Below are positions 49,790-60,072 of a stretch of DNA of 64,000 bases, piece after piece. Position 1 is the stretch's first letter. Every line of letters begins with the position of its first letter. The position numbers were made by a program, and so were the translations under genes. Origin of the DNA: Yersinia bercovieri ATCC 43970 (GTDB taxonomy: Bacteria > Pseudomonadota > Gammaproteobacteria > Enterobacterales > Enterobacteriaceae); contig NZ_CP054044.1 in assembly GCF_013282745.1 (NCBI RefSeq), forward strand, positions 2,604,001 to 2,668,000. Direction: 5' to 3'. The notes beneath the pieces are model-generated. The model worked only from the letters and a program-made list of their open reading frames with translations. It did no database searches and was not told where the DNA came from.

Positions 49790-50392
49790 ATGATAAGCTG
49801 TATGATAGTTGATAACGATAAATATCAAACACTGGGTATGGTAACTATCGTAAAAAAAATATTCACATCGTTAGGCTTTAAGAAAGAGATTAAATTCTAT
49901 CGGAAGTCATTCTATTCAGCGGATATAATTTTTATTGGTGTCGATGAATTCAGCTTTTTCGATGCGCTAAAAAGCTTGGACAGATCGCCATCAGAAGCGG
50001 ATGTCTTTTTGATTTGCGATGCGAGATTAAATAGTTTTCTACAGGGAATTCCACGATTCAGTAACGTAACGATGATCTTCAGGGAAGATTCACTCGAAGC
50101 CGTAACCAATAAAATTTCAACGGTGTTCAAACGCAAGCTTCGTGGGCTTAAAGAAAACTTAACCGAGCGCAAAAATACTAATGTATTAAGTCTGGCGTCA
50201 TCAGAACGTCAGTATTTGACACCTAATGAAAATATCGTGCTGAAGCTATTTAATGAAGGTTTCTCCGGTGGTGATATCGCCAGAATTCTGAAAAAGAGTG
50301 AGAAAACAGTAAGTGGGCAAAAACGCTCAGCGATGAAAAAATTGGGTGCACGTACAGACGTTGAGTTAATTAAAATGTTTATGTTCAAATAG
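49790..50392 (+). CDS. LuxR-type HTH transcriptional regulator
   Basis: A 200-residue regulator. The C-terminal LuxR helix-turn-helix is clear: YLTPNENIVLKLFNEGFSGG, then DIARILKKSEKTVSGQKRSA and MKKLGARTDVELIKM. The N-terminal 110 residues have a receiver-like length but lack the acidic pocket, as in RcsA, BglJ or similar auxiliary regulators. ATG 49790 is chosen over GTG 49781. Its target is unknown; divergence from a surface-modification gene suggests it controls that gene. Confidence 0.82.
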   Translation: MISCMIVDNDKYQTLGMVTIVKKIFTSLGFKKEIKFYRKSFYSADIIFIGVDEFSFFDALKSLDRSPSEADVFLICDARLNSFLQGIPRFSNVTMIFREDSLEAVTNKISTVFKRKLRGLKENLTERKNTNVLSLASSERQYLTPNENIVLKLFNEGFSGGDIARILKKSEKTVSGQKRSAMKKLGARTDVELIKMFMFK

Positions 50393-50584
50393 TTAATATG
50401 AAAAATGGACTGAATTTTTTTGTTACTTTTCCCGTCAACACCAGAGAATATCTAAGGGATGTTGTTATTATAGCGGGCAGGGATGCCAGCATTAAAACTC
50501 CGGGGGTACTCGGATGGCCCCAAAGCTATTTGGGGCCAGTTATCGGTGCGGATACCAAACAATCTCAGTAGAAAATAGTCAGTA

Positions 50585-51067
50585 TCAAATACACTTCAAC
50601 TTAGCAACCGTACTATCAATATCGACTTCATGCTCTGAAAATGTATAAGTTACATTTTGGAATGTGGTTATCGACAGCATTTTCAGTGGTACTGTTTTTT
50701 CTGCAATATCTTCTTCTTGCGGTCGGATTTTATTCATCAGTAAATTCACTGAGAGGACGGTGTTGGCCTTGTCGACTTCAGCCTGTGCAGGAACTTCTTT
50801 AGTGAAGGTGTTGAATGATTTAATGCTGGTGAGTTTGATTCTCTCGTTGGCAATGAATATATATTTACTCTCAATAGCCACTTTCACTGCAAATGCGGAC
50901 AACCCTTTGGTATTGGTTGTTGGCTCAAAAGTGACCTCAGCCCCTTTTTTGATCATCTCGGGATTAGCAACTTTAATAACGTGAAAATAACGGTTATCTC
51001 CGTTCTCATCGGTGATAAAACCAAAACCTTTATCTTCAAAAAAAGTTGTTATTCTACCGTTCATCAT
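50585..51067 (-). CDS. Cold-shock-domain protein with C-terminal extension
   Basis: A 160-residue protein. Residues 1-65 are a cold-shock domain (MNGRITTFFEDKGFGFITDE with the KGFGFI RNA-binding motif and RYFHV in place of the usual VFVHF). The C-terminal 95 residues have no named domain. The frame is open upstream, but cold-shock domains begin directly with the strand Gly-x-Ile, so ATG 51067 (or 51064) is used. It is divergent from cspE. Confidence 0.75.
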   Translation of the reverse strand: MMNGRITTFFEDKGFGFITDENGDNRYFHVIKVANPEMIKKGAEVTFEPTTNTKGLSAFAVKVAIESKYIFIANERIKLTSIKSFNTFTKEVPAQAEVDKANTVLSVNLLMNKIRPQEEDIAEKTVPLKMLSITTFQNVTYTFSEHEVDIDSTVAKLKCI

Positions 51068-51330
51068 GCATCTCATATTAGCGTATCCAATGGGTAAGTA
51101 TAATACAGGGGAATAGCTTTCAGATACAGTCTGGCGGGTTTTTAGGCCCAGTGAAGGTGAGCTGAAAATAGAAAAAATGCGGATTTCTGTGCTGAAAATG
51201 CGACTGAAAAGGTGGGGTTTTCTCTTTTTATCTCTTTTTTGTGATCTCGGCTGTGGACAAGAATCGGTTCTATTGCTGTACTGTATCTGACACACATTTT
51301 GTGTCCAACATCCACGTAAAGGTAAGTTTG

Positions 51331-51540
51331 ATGTCTAAGATTAAAGGTAGCGTTAAGTGGTTCAATGAGTCCAAAGGTTTCGGCTTCATTACCCCAGAAG
51401 ATGGCAGCAAGGACGTTTTCGTTCATTTCTCAGCCATCGCTAGCAACGGTTTCAAAACTCTTGCTGAAGGCCAGCGTGTAGAATTTGAAATCACGAACGG
51501 TGCCAAAGGGCCATCTGCTGCTAATGTTATCGCTATCTAA
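51331..51540 (+). CDS. cspE: Cold-shock protein CspE
   Basis: A 69-residue RNA chaperone. RNP1 KGFGFITP and RNP2 DVFVHFSAI are intact, and [19 protein letters not shown] is typical of CspE/CspC. AAGGT lies before the ATG. It follows a promoterless-looking gap and ends at a strong terminator. In enterics cspE lies next to crcB, as here, which supports CspE over CspC. Confidence 0.9.
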   Translation: MSKIKGSVKWFNESKGFGFITPEDGSKDVFVHFSAIASNGFKTLAEGQRVEFEITNGAKGPSAANVIAI

Positions 51541-51556
51541 GTAGCCCATATTTCTT

Positions 51557-51584
51557 AAAACCCGCCTCAATAGGCGGGTTTTTT
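51557..51584 (+). terminator. Terminator after cspE
   Basis: AAAACCCGCC pairs with GGCGGGTTTT across a short loop, followed by T-rich DNA. Confidence 0.9.
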
Positions 51585-51819
51585 ATTTTTGGCACTGATA
51601 TAGCGATGGAAGTGGTGTTAGCTAAAAGAGATATATTTTTAGGAAAATCACGGTGATAGACAGGCAAAAAATCACTGTTAACCACTCAACCCGCGTCTTA
51701 GGTAATCCAAACATAGCAAGATCCAACACTTCAGCCACCACCATCGGTTAACTGTTCTCTACCCAATGATTATCGGGTTTGTAGATTAAGAAAACATTAA
51801 GACGGTGTCGCTCTTGGTA

Positions 51820-52209
51820 TTACTGCCCTGCGAAGTGATTGACCAGCAGAAAGGCCAGCATGGTCATGGCAAGTGAACCTGCCAGATTTAGTAAGATACT
51901 ACCTGCGGCCCAAGCTAGTTTACCATCCTGAATCAAATAGACCACTTCGACAGAGAAGGTGGAAAATGTTGTTAGCCCGCCACAAAAACCGGTAGTAATC
52001 AGTAACTTCCATATAGGATCAATATCAGTAAGGCGGGTAAAAAGCGCCAATGCCAGACCAATAATAAAGGCCCCAATCAGGTTTACAACCAGTGTCCCTA
52101 GCGGGATATTAGGTGATAGATTGTTGAGCTTCATGCTGACCAACCAACGGGCTACGCTGCCCACACCACCACCAATAAATACTGCCAGTAACGTATTAAA
52201 CATAAACAC
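51820..52209 (-). CDS. crcB: Fluoride ion channel CrcB
   Basis: A 129-residue four-helix membrane protein. [17 protein letters not shown] and [18 protein letters not shown], with the phenylalanine box and conserved Asn, are typical of Fluc/CrcB. It lowers intracellular fluoride. I looked for a fluoride riboswitch before it and did not find the conserved core. Confidence 0.93.
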   Translation of the reverse strand: MFMFNTLLAVFIGGGVGSVARWLVSMKLNNLSPNIPLGTLVVNLIGAFIIGLALALFTRLTDIDPIWKLLITTGFCGGLTTFSTFSVEVVYLIQDGKLAWAAGSILLNLAGSLAMTMLAFLLVNHFAGQ

Positions 52210-52260
52210 CTTTCTTGATGAACACCTGTGGTGCAGGGGCTTTTTATCGCCTGCAACGTA

Positions 52261-53358
52261 TTAGCTCGCTAACTCAATGCGATTGCGGCCATTATCTTTT
52301 GCCAGGTAGAGTGCGGAGTCGGCGGCTTTTAACCATTGTTGATAGTTAATCATGTCATGCCTGTAATCAGCAATGCCGGCGCTGACTCTGAGTTGCAGGG
52401 AGGGTGCTTGCTCAAAAACTAAATTGGCTAACTTTTCCTGAATTCGAGTTAACACTTCCCGTGTTTGCTCCGCCGTGGTATTTGGCAAAATCGCGCCAAA
52501 CTCATCGCCACCATAGCGGCCGACAATGTCGATGGCCCGTAGCCCCAGTAATAGCTCTTCGGCAAGAACCGTAATGGCATCGTCACCGACGGCATGACCA
52601 AAGGTGTCATTAATAGATTTGAAATTATCAATATCAAGCAAAATCAGTGTGGCACCATGCTGATAACGTCGACAACTGTCAAATTGATTATGTAACTGAT
52701 GCTCCCAGTGTCTGCGGTTATATAATCCAGTCAATCCATCTCTGACGCTGATGCGTAATAACTCTTCCCTATTTTCGGCCAGACGTTTTGCGGTTCGATA
52801 GGTCACTAATCCCAGTAGGGAGGGGTAGACGACTATCATTGGCAGGCAAGCATAAACCTGAAGCGGTGAGGTTTCTGGTTTAAAGGGTAAATTAAATATC
52901 CACGCGGTCAATAAGCTACAGGCAATTTGTAATGCCAGCCCTTTGCAAAAGACGTTTTTGCCGCCTGAAGCAATATTATTCATACTCATCATTGATAAAA
53001 TAACCACCGATGGCAGGGCATTGAACGACATGATTGCCACCCAGACTCCACCTAGGGCTGAGTCTATTTTCATGTTGAGTATTTCTTGCTCAAATGGCTC
53101 TTCAGAGCGCGAGGCCAGCAGGAATGCGATGTGTGGCCAGACTAATCCGTTGAGTGCGAGCACTATCCATAACCAGAGTGGCGCATTCTGAGTGTAGAGT
53201 ACCGAGCTAACACATAACATGCCAATGCCTAAGCCAAATGCTCGAGGTAAATAGGTCCTTTTAGCAAAACTTAATCCCGATCGCCGGGTATTTATTCTAC
53301 TTGAATAAGGCAATTGGCGGTTCCCTCGTTTTTTGCTTTGGGGGGATGTTAACGGCAA
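52261..53358 (-). CDS. GGDEF diguanylate cyclase, membrane-anchored
   Basis: A 365-residue protein with about six membrane helices in residues 40-190 (MASE-type sensor region) and a C-terminal GGDEF domain. RDGLTGLYNRRHW opens the domain and GRYGGDEFGAIL contains the intact catalytic site. An RxxD inhibitory site is not obvious. It would make cyclic di-GMP. It is adjacent to, and convergent with nothing but crcB downstream. Confidence 0.9.
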   Translation of the reverse strand: MPLTSPQSKKRGNRQLPYSSRINTRRSGLSFAKRTYLPRAFGLGIGMLCVSSVLYTQNAPLWLWIVLALNGLVWPHIAFLLASRSEEPFEQEILNMKIDSALGGVWVAIMSFNALPSVVILSMMSMNNIASGGKNVFCKGLALQIACSLLTAWIFNLPFKPETSPLQVYACLPMIVVYPSLLGLVTYRTAKRLAENREELLRISVRDGLTGLYNRRHWEHQLHNQFDSCRRYQHGATLILLDIDNFKSINDTFGHAVGDDAITVLAEELLLGLRAIDIVGRYGGDEFGAILPNTTAEQTREVLTRIQEKLANLVFEQAPSLQLRVSAGIADYRHDMINYQQWLKAADSALYLAKDNGRNRIELAS

Positions 53359-53515
53359 TGTCTCATCCGGAATGAGTCAAAATGAGTGGAATAGACTCTT
53401 GAGTAAATCATAGTTCACTAACGAAATCTGTTACATATTACTGTTGTTTTAATCGGAAATTTATTCGTAAATAGCTCATGATTTAATGAACTGAACTCTC
53501 ATCAAGAAGGCATAT

Positions 53516-53737
53516 ATGGAAGGTATCAGCATTACCAAATTGTTGGTCGTTGGTATATTGATTGTGTTGTTGTTTGGCACTAGCAAATTACGCACACTGG
53601 GTGCGGATTTGGGCGCAGCTTTGAAGGGCTTCAAAAAAGCCATGGGTAATGATGATGCGCCAGCAGCAAGTGCGACTGCTGAGTCCAAAGCGGCAACAGA
53701 AACTAAAGCGACACCGCCGATCGAACATAAAGAGTGA
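53516..53737 (+). CDS. tatE: Sec-independent translocase subunit TatE
   Basis: A 73-residue TatA/E protein. A single N-terminal membrane helix (LLVVGILIVLLFG), the hinge FGTSKLRTLGADLGAALKGF and an acidic C-terminal tail are typical. Isolated from tatABC and located next to lipA, as in other enterics, which identifies it as TatE. Bidirectional terminator follows. Confidence 0.93.
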   Translation: MEGISITKLLVVGILIVLLFGTSKLRTLGADLGAALKGFKKAMGNDDAPAASATAESKAATETKATPPIEHKE

Positions 53738-53830
53738 TTGTTGCATTGGGTTTAGCCAATATTGTGGCTAACACGAAAGAACACTCACCCTAATTAGATT
53801 GTTATCGGCAATAATATTATTCCTGATAAC

Positions 53831-53863
53831 AAAAAACGGATCTCCAATGGAAATCCGTTTTTT
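53831..53863. terminator. Bidirectional terminator between tatE and lipA
   Basis: AAAAAACGGAT pairs with ATCCGTTTTTT around a short loop; A and T runs on both sides allow it to end both tatE (plus) and lipA (minus) transcripts. Confidence 0.85.
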
Positions 53864-53933
53864 GTGTCTGCGGCATAAGGTGTAATAAGTTATTTCAGTG
53901 ATGCAGGGCCTGAATGGATGTTCAGGCCCCAGC

Positions 53934-54899
53934 TTATTTGACCTCTAACCCTTTTGCTTGCAGGTCAGCGTGGTAAGAAGAGCGAACAAACGGGCCACAA
54001 GCCGCATGGGTAAAGCCCATCGCCATGGCTTCCGCCTTCATTTCGTCAAACTCAGCCGGGCTGACATAACGTTGTACCGGCAAGTGGTGACGGCTAGGTT
54101 GTAAATATTGGCCTAGTGTCAACATGGTTACCCCGTGACGGCGTAAATCCCGCATCACTTCAACGATTTCGGCATTGGTTTCACCCAAACCGACCATCAA
54201 ACCAGACTTGGTTGGAATATCAGGATGCGCTTCTTTAAAGCGTTCCAATAATTTGAGCGACCACTCGTAGTTAGCACCGGGGCGCACTTGGCGATAGACC
54301 CGTGGCACGTTTTCCAGATTGTGGTTAAACACATCGGGTGGTGTCGCCGTCAAAATCTCTAATGCGCGATCCATACGGCCACGGAAATCAGGCACCAGCG
54401 TTTCAATCTTAATGGTGGGATTCTTGGCACGAATAGCGGAGATACAATCAGCAAAATGCTGAGCACCGCCATCACGCAGGTCATCACGGTCAACCGAGGT
54501 GATAACGACATAGCGCAAGCCCATATCTTGAATGGTCTGACCCAGTTTTTCCGGCTCATTGGCATCCGGGGCAACTGGGCGGCCATGTGCCACGTCGCAG
54601 AATGGGCAACGGCGAGTACAGATAGCGCCGAGGATCATAAAGGTCGCGGTACCGTGGTTGAAGCACTCAGACAAGTTAGGGCAGGAGGCTTCTTCGCAAA
54701 CCGAGTGCAGACCGTTTTTGCGCATTGCGGCCTTAATGCCCTGAATACGGCTGGAGTCGGCAGGGAGTTTGATTTTCATCCATTCGGGTTTACGCAGCAG
54801 CTCCTGACGTTCGGTAACCACGGTTTTAATCGGGATTAACGCCATTTTATCTGCGTCACGGTATTTTACGCCGCGTTCCATCTGAATCGGTTTACTCAT
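53934..54899 (-). CDS. lipA: Lipoyl synthase
   Basis: A 321-residue radical-SAM enzyme inserting two sulfurs into octanoyl groups of E2 and GcvH. The SAM cluster motif CTRRCPFC and the auxiliary cluster Cys residues in [12 protein letters not shown] are present, as is the C-terminal RSSYHAD serine ligand. Length is standard. It lies 192 bp downstream of lipB in the same direction. Confidence 0.97.
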   Translation of the reverse strand: MSKPIQMERGVKYRDADKMALIPIKTVVTERQELLRKPEWMKIKLPADSSRIQGIKAAMRKNGLHSVCEEASCPNLSECFNHGTATFMILGAICTRRCPFCDVAHGRPVAPDANEPEKLGQTIQDMGLRYVVITSVDRDDLRDGGAQHFADCISAIRAKNPTIKIETLVPDFRGRMDRALEILTATPPDVFNHNLENVPRVYRQVRPGANYEWSLKLLERFKEAHPDIPTKSGLMVGLGETNAEIVEVMRDLRRHGVTMLTLGQYLQPSRHHLPVQRYVSPAEFDEMKAEAMAMGFTHAACGPFVRSSYHADLQAKGLEVK

Positions 54900-55091
54900 A
54901 ATCGTGCAGGTTCCAGTTCTGAATCTCTCAATTTGAGATTTTTTATTGAATTCAACGTGATGCGGCGATCGTTAAAAAATATTTGAAAATTGTATAAAAA
55001 TTATATCATCTGTCGCGGTCAACTAAAACTGGCCACCCCATTCCGCCCCCATTTATTCTTCTTACTCGACGTCGTCGGGCAACTGGGTAAC

Positions 55092-55778
55092 TTACAGTGC
55101 ATCAGGGGAGAGATAATCACTTAATGACCAGGGTTGCAGTTCGGCGTCGGGGTAACCTAGCTGATGGGTGAATTGGCGCACTAATACCGGCTGGATATCA
55201 GCCACGGTTGTACCCGCTTGCAATGCACTAACTTGAGTCATCTGCATGCCCGCATAGCCACAGGGGTTAATGCGCTGGAAGGGTTGCAGATCCATGGCAA
55301 TATTCAGTGCCAGACCGTGAAACGAGCAGCCTCTGCGGATACGTAGCCCCAGTGAGCATATCTTTTGCTGACCAACATAGACGCCGGGTGCATCCGGGCG
55401 GGCTTGTGAATCAATGCCAAAAGAGGTCAGTGTCTGTATCACCGTATTCTCAATAGCCGTCACTAACTGCCGCACGCCCATTTTGGCGCGTTTGAGGTCA
55501 ATCATGATATACATCACCTGCTGCCCGGGGCCGTGGTAGGTGACTTGACCGCCCCTGTCACTTTGGATAACCGGAATATCGCCGGGCATCAGAACATGTT
55601 CAGCTTTTCCTGCCTGGCCCTGAGTAAAGACGGGTTGATGCTCCACCAGCCAGATTTCATCCGGCGTAGCATCAGTGCGAAACTCAGTGAAGTCATGCAT
55701 AGCTTGGGATACGGGGGGGTAGGGTTGCAACCCCAATTGACGTAAAATGATCTTGTGTTGTTGCAAGCGAGTCATCAT
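55092..55778 (-). CDS. lipB: Octanoyl-ACP:protein transferase
   Basis: A 228-residue enzyme that moves octanoate from ACP to lipoyl domains. [16 protein letters not shown], the catalytic Lys in [11 protein letters not shown] and Cys in INPCGYAGM are visible. It supplies the substrate of LipA, encoded next. Confidence 0.96.
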   Translation of the reverse strand: MMTRLQQHKIILRQLGLQPYPPVSQAMHDFTEFRTDATPDEIWLVEHQPVFTQGQAGKAEHVLMPGDIPVIQSDRGGQVTYHGPGQQVMYIMIDLKRAKMGVRQLVTAIENTVIQTLTSFGIDSQARPDAPGVYVGQQKICSLGLRIRRGCSFHGLALNIAMDLQPFQRINPCGYAGMQMTQVSALQAGTTVADIQPVLVRQFTHQLGYPDAELQPWSLSDYLSPDAL

Positions 55779-55929
55779 CTGGTTACAGAAATGGTGGCGT
55801 CAGTATACCAGCCCAGTTGTGTGGGGCTACTATTTTGGCATTTAAAAAAATAGGACCCGGAGTGGGATTCACCCGTCCGGGCCATCATCTGAGTAGATTG
55901 GATATTTTACCTGTCACCAAATGTACCGG

Positions 55930-56193
55930 TTACAGCACCATCCGCACCAGTTCAAGCTTACCTAACTCTTCGTACAGTGTCTCCACCTGCTCAATATGGG
56001 TGGCGGTGATGGTGATGGAGACGGAGTGATAGTTACCTTTGCTGCTCGGTTTTACCTGCGGGGAGTAGTCACCCGGAGCATGGCGCTGTACCACTTCAAC
56101 CACCTGGTTAACCAACTGAGGTTCAGCAATGCCCATTACCTTGTAGGTAAAAGAACAAGGGAACTCAAGCAGTTCGTGCAGTTTAGTTTTCAT
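55930..56193 (-). CDS. ybeD: UPF0250 protein YbeD
   Basis: An 87-residue protein with the YbeD pattern ([40 protein letters not shown]). It has an ACT-like fold and no firmly known function. Start ATG 56193 matches family length. It is always found between dacA and lipB in enterics. Confidence 0.94.
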   Translation of the reverse strand: MKTKLHELLEFPCSFTYKVMGIAEPQLVNQVVEVVQRHAPGDYSPQVKPSSKGNYHSVSITITATHIEQVETLYEELGKLELVRMVL

Positions 56194-56240
56194 GTGCGCT
56201 CCTGGGTTGTGTCGCCGAATGATAAAGAGCATTCGACTAT

Positions 56241-56279
56241 AAAATTATAACTCCCGCCGGAGCGGGAGTTTTATATTAT
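56241..56279. terminator. Terminator between dacA and ybeD
   Basis: AACTCCCGC (56249-56257) pairs perfectly with GCGGGAGTT (56262-56270), with AT-rich flanks on both sides. Confidence 0.7.
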
Positions 56280-56322
56280 TTATAATGTGGGGGCGATTTT
56301 CTGGCTTTCAAGCGCCAGCCGA

Positions 56323-57534
56323 TTAGCCGAACCAGCGGTGGAACATCAGTTTGATGTAATCCACCATGCGGCTAAAGATCCCGCCCTCTTTCACTTCGTT
56401 CATTACCACCAGTGGGCGCTGGTCGATGGTTTTGCCATCTAACTGGAAGTTAATCATCCCAACAACCTGATTTTTCGCCAATGGGGCATGAATTTCAGGT
56501 GTATTCAGCACATAGCTGGCTTTCAGATCTTTCATGCGGCCACGTGGGATGGTCAGGTAAACGTCTTTATCAACACCCAACTGCACGCGATCACTGTCAC
56601 CGAACCAGACGGGTTCTGAAGCAAACTCTTTACCCACTTTCAGCGGTGCCACAGTTTCAAAGAAACGGAAGCCCCAGGTTAGCAGTTTTTTACTCTCAGT
56701 TTCGCGGCCTTTATAGGTGCGACCACCCAGTACTGCTGAGATCAACCGCATCTGCCCATCAGTGGCTGAGGCCACCAAATTATAGCCAGCAGAGGCGGTA
56801 TGACCGGTTTTGATGCCATCAACATTCAAACTGGTATCCCACAGTAGACCGTTACGGTTCATCTGGCGGATATTGTTGAAGGTGAACTCTTTCTCTTTGT
56901 AGATAGCATACTCATCCGGCACATCACGAATCAGTGCTTGCCCAATCAGCGCCATATCGCGCGCAGAGCTATATTGACCCTCGGCATCTAAGCCGTGCAC
57001 GGTTTTGAACTGGGTATTTTTCAAACCCAGCGCGTTAACGTAGTTATTCATCAGGTTAACGAATGAGTCCTGGCTACCGGCGACGTAATCGGCCATAGCA
57101 ACACAGGCATCGTTACCCGATTGCAGGTTGATACCCCGGGTCAGTTTAGAAACCGGGACGCGGTCGCCGGGTTTCAGGAACATCAACGAGGAGCCTTGGA
57201 ACTCCGGATTACCCGTCGCCCAGGCATCTTTACCCACGGTAACCATATCTTCCGGCCCGATTTTACCGGCTTTGATTGCCTGACCAATAACATAGCTGGT
57301 CATCATTTTGGTCAAACTGGCCGGGTTGCGACGGGCATCAGCATTCATTTCTGCCAATACTTTGCCGGAGTTGTAATCAATCAGAATATAGGCTTCCGCG
57401 TCGATCTGTGGCACGCCGGGGATCATGGTTTTCAGATTGACGTCATCAGCGTTTGCAGCAGAAGCTGCGCTCATAACAATAACAGTGCCGAGCGCCAGGC
57501 TCTTGATAATGCGAGAAGTAGTTACATATTTCAT
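56323..57534 (-). CDS. dacA: D-alanyl-D-alanine carboxypeptidase (PBP5)
   Basis: A 403-residue low-molecular-weight PBP that trims pentapeptides. Signal peptide ([20 protein letters not shown]), active-site [15 protein letters not shown] and [11 protein letters not shown] motifs are present, with a C-terminal amphipathic membrane anchor ([13 protein letters not shown]). It is expressed in its own unit separated from rlpA by an ERIC-type repeat. Confidence 0.97.
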   Translation of the reverse strand: MKYVTTSRIIKSLALGTVIVMSAASAANADDVNLKTMIPGVPQIDAEAYILIDYNSGKVLAEMNADARRNPASLTKMMTSYVIGQAIKAGKIGPEDMVTVGKDAWATGNPEFQGSSLMFLKPGDRVPVSKLTRGINLQSGNDACVAMADYVAGSQDSFVNLMNNYVNALGLKNTQFKTVHGLDAEGQYSSARDMALIGQALIRDVPDEYAIYKEKEFTFNNIRQMNRNGLLWDTSLNVDGIKTGHTASAGYNLVASATDGQMRLISAVLGGRTYKGRETESKKLLTWGFRFFETVAPLKVGKEFASEPVWFGDSDRVQLGVDKDVYLTIPRGRMKDLKASYVLNTPEIHAPLAKNQVVGMINFQLDGKTIDQRPLVVMNEVKEGGIFSRMVDYIKLMFHRWFG

Positions 57535-57587
57535 GATCAGGACAACAACATCCGTGGGAGTAAGTTAAGAACGTGCCACACTATAAC

Positions 57588-57713
57588 ATACCCTGTTCAA
57601 TTGGCGTTGCAGCTGTGTTAGCCGCTCTCACTTATCCGAATCACTGACTTGAGTCAGCTCATTGGGATTCGCTCTTTTGCTGCCTTGCAGCAATGCTAAT
57701 CAGTTTGGGGTAC
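57588..57713. repeat. ERIC-type repeat 1 (degenerate)
   Basis: Between dacA and rlpA a 126-bp element shows GTTGCAGCTGTGTTAGCCGC, a TATCCGAATCACTGACTTGA core and GTCAGCTCATTGGGATTCGC, matching the ERIC/IRU arrangement of the second copy at 62879. Confidence 0.75.
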
Positions 57714-57736
57714 ATCAATGTAGCGTTTATACTTTC

Positions 57737-57777
57737 AACCGTAACATCCTGTTTGTACAGTCGGTTACGGTTTTTTT
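57737..57777 (+). terminator. Plus-strand terminator without a plus-strand gene
   Basis: AACCGTAAC (57737-57745) pairs with GTTACGGTT (57764-57772) and is followed by TTTTT. It reads opposite to rlpA and dacA. Confidence 0.5.
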
Positions 57778-57815
57778 AATGAGATAAGCCTTAAATTGCT
57801 ACAAGGTATGTAGAT

Positions 57816-58928
57816 TTAAGGTGCAGCAACCACAAATGATTGCTGCTGTGCTTCGCTCGACAGGCGCTGTTGCAGTTCAACCGCCTGTTGACGGCTGCTA
57901 AATGGCCCCAGTTGGACACGATGCACACTGCCATTGGTTGCTACTTTGCCCGGCACGCCGAAACGTTGGCTTAAGCTTTGCTGCCAGGTTTGCGCCCGCT
58001 GAGCATCGCTCAATGCACCGACCTGAACCACATAACCGCCTGATGTTGCCGTGGCAGTTGATGCTGCGGCTACTGATGACGTCACGGGGCCTGGGTTGGC
58101 AACAACCGGTGGGCTGACGGATGCCTCGCTCATCGCTGATGGTGCAGTCGCGGCGGGTTCTGATCCTTCCAGCACGCCAACGGGGACTGGGGTCGATGCA
58201 CGTAGGAAGCCGCTACTTTGTGGCGCGACTGGCTGCGTGGCGTCAGCGCCAGACAAACTACTATTATCGATAGGGCGCACCGGTGCACTGACTGCGGGCG
58301 CATCCTGCTGTATTGGAGTCCCCATTCCGCTGGAGCCTAAATCCGGGCGGCTTGGCAATGCATAACTTTGCTTGGCGATAGTGGTGCCAACCATCCCGGG
58401 GCCTGAGAGCGAACCATCGGGTGCAACATTGATAAAATCAATCTTCACTTTGGTGTTATTGGAGATATTCAGGCGATCGGCAGCCGCTTTGGATAAGTCA
58501 ATCACCCGCCCTGGGGTGTATGGGCCACGGTCATTCACGCGCACCACAATCTGGCGACCATTGCTGATGTTGGTTACCCGCACATAACTTGGGATCGGCA
58601 GTGTCGGGTGGGCGGCGGTTAAGGCATTGGGATCAAAGGTTTCACCCGTCGCCGTGGTGTTGCCGTTAGCTTCTTCACCATACCAGGCAGCAAGGCCGGT
58701 CTGAGAGAAGTTTTGCGGATCTTTGATGATGCTGTAGGAGTGACCATTAACCTTATAATCCTGATTGAAATTAGGATTGAAAGGCTCGTAGCGCGGCTCA
58801 GCACCGCCGATCTCGACTACCGGGCCGTTGTACGTCTGTTGCACCTGTTGCTGGGGTGCCGGGGGCTGACTGGTACATGCTGATAACAGCACGCCTGCGA
58901 TGCCGATCCAAAGCCATTCCTTACGCAT
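57816..58928 (-). CDS. rlpA: Septal lytic transglycosylase RlpA
   Basis: A 370-residue lipoprotein. Lipobox LLSACTSQ at residues about 15-22, DPBB domain with GLAAWYGEEANGNTTATGE and NGRQIVVRVNDRGPY, a long Ser/Ala/Pro-rich linker, and a C-terminal SPOR domain (GGYVVQVGALSDAQRAQTW). It cleaves denuded glycan strands at the septum. It follows mrdB in the same operon. Confidence 0.95.
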   Translation of the reverse strand: MRKEWLWIGIAGVLLSACTSQPPAPQQQVQQTYNGPVVEIGGAEPRYEPFNPNFNQDYKVNGHSYSIIKDPQNFSQTGLAAWYGEEANGNTTATGETFDPNALTAAHPTLPIPSYVRVTNISNGRQIVVRVNDRGPYTPGRVIDLSKAAADRLNISNNTKVKIDFINVAPDGSLSGPGMVGTTIAKQSYALPSRPDLGSSGMGTPIQQDAPAVSAPVRPIDNSSLSGADATQPVAPQSSGFLRASTPVPVGVLEGSEPAATAPSAMSEASVSPPVVANPGPVTSSVAAASTATATSGGYVVQVGALSDAQRAQTWQQSLSQRFGVPGKVATNGSVHRVQLGPFSSRQQAVELQQRLSSEAQQQSFVVAAP

Positions 58929-58937
58929 TGCTCACCT

Positions 58938-60050
58938 CTATAAATTCTTAGATAACATTTTTCGATGAGTATGTATCGACATCACGATACCAAACCCGGC
59001 CATCAGAACTATCAGCGCCGAGCCTCCGTAGCTGACCAAAGGCAAAGGTACGCCAACCACAGGTAAAATTCCACTGACCATACCTATGTTAACAAACACA
59101 TAAACAAAGAGTATCAGCATTAATCCCCCGACCATAACACGGCCAAAGGTGGTTTGTGCATGGGCGGCAATCACCAGACCGCGCATGATCAGGCACAGAT
59201 AAAGTGCTAAAAGCACCAAGAAGCCAATTAATCCCAACTCCTCTGCCAATACGGCAAAGATAAAGTCGGTATGGCGTTCCGGTAGGAATTCCAATTGCGA
59301 CTGAGTGCCGTGTAACCAGCCTTTGCCCGATAATCCGCCTGAACCAATCGCAATTTTAGATTGAATAATATGATAACCCGCACCGAGCGGATCACTTTCC
59401 GGGTCCAGTAGCATCATCACGCGATCTCGCTGATAACCATGCATCAGGAAGAACCACAAAATAGGAATAAACCCAGCGACCAGGACGGCAGCAATGGCGA
59501 TTAAGCGCCAGCTCATCCCCGAAAGGAACAAGACAAATAGACCCGAAGCCGCAATCAGGATTGATGTGCCAAGGTCAGGTTGAGCGGCCACCAGTAAGGT
59601 CGGCATAAAGATTAAAATTAACGCGATACCGGTATTTTTCAGTGAAGGAGGGCAGACATCACGGTTCATAAACCGAGCAACCATCAACGGCACTGCAATT
59701 TTAGCAATTTCAGAGGGTTGGAAGCGGATAAAGCCCAAATCCAACCAGCGCTGAGCCCCTTTACTGATCTGACCAAAAGCATCAACCAAGACCAGTAAAA
59801 TCACGCAAACGAAATAGAGATAGGGCGCCCAGCTTTCATAGACGCGTGGCGGTATCTGCGCCATCACTAGCATGACAACCAGACCCATGGCAATTTGGCC
59901 CACCTTGCGCTCCATCATGCCCATGTCCTGCCCGCTTGCGCTCCACATCACGAAGGCGCTATAAGCCAGCAGCGCCAGGACGCAAAGCAGAAACGGCAGG
60001 TCAATGTGCATTTTGTACCACAAAGAGCCTTTTTGTTGATTATCAGTCAT
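58938..60050 (-). CDS. mrdB: Rod-shape peptidoglycan polymerase RodA
   Basis: A 370-residue SEDS glycosyltransferase with ten membrane helices. [36 protein letters not shown] and [11 protein letters not shown] are invariant in RodA. It polymerises glycan with PBP2 during elongation. It lies 22 bp after mrdA. Confidence 0.97.
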   Translation of the reverse strand: MTDNQQKGSLWYKMHIDLPFLLCVLALLAYSAFVMWSASGQDMGMMERKVGQIAMGLVVMLVMAQIPPRVYESWAPYLYFVCVILLVLVDAFGQISKGAQRWLDLGFIRFQPSEIAKIAVPLMVARFMNRDVCPPSLKNTGIALILIFMPTLLVAAQPDLGTSILIAASGLFVLFLSGMSWRLIAIAAVLVAGFIPILWFFLMHGYQRDRVMMLLDPESDPLGAGYHIIQSKIAIGSGGLSGKGWLHGTQSQLEFLPERHTDFIFAVLAEELGLIGFLVLLALYLCLIMRGLVIAAHAQTTFGRVMVGGLMLILFVYVFVNIGMVSGILPVVGVPLPLVSYGGSALIVLMAGFGIVMSIHTHRKMLSKNL

Positions 60051-60072
60051 GAGTTACCTTAATCCACTTCAG

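Noticed and set aside
52210..52260. Fluoride riboswitch ahead of crcB
   Set aside because: The stretch between crcB and the upstream gene is too short and lacks the conserved riboswitch core; only a weak hairpin is present.
57121..57621. Plus-strand 166-codon frame opposite dacA
   Set aside because: Shadow of the dacA N-terminal coding region; no start signals.
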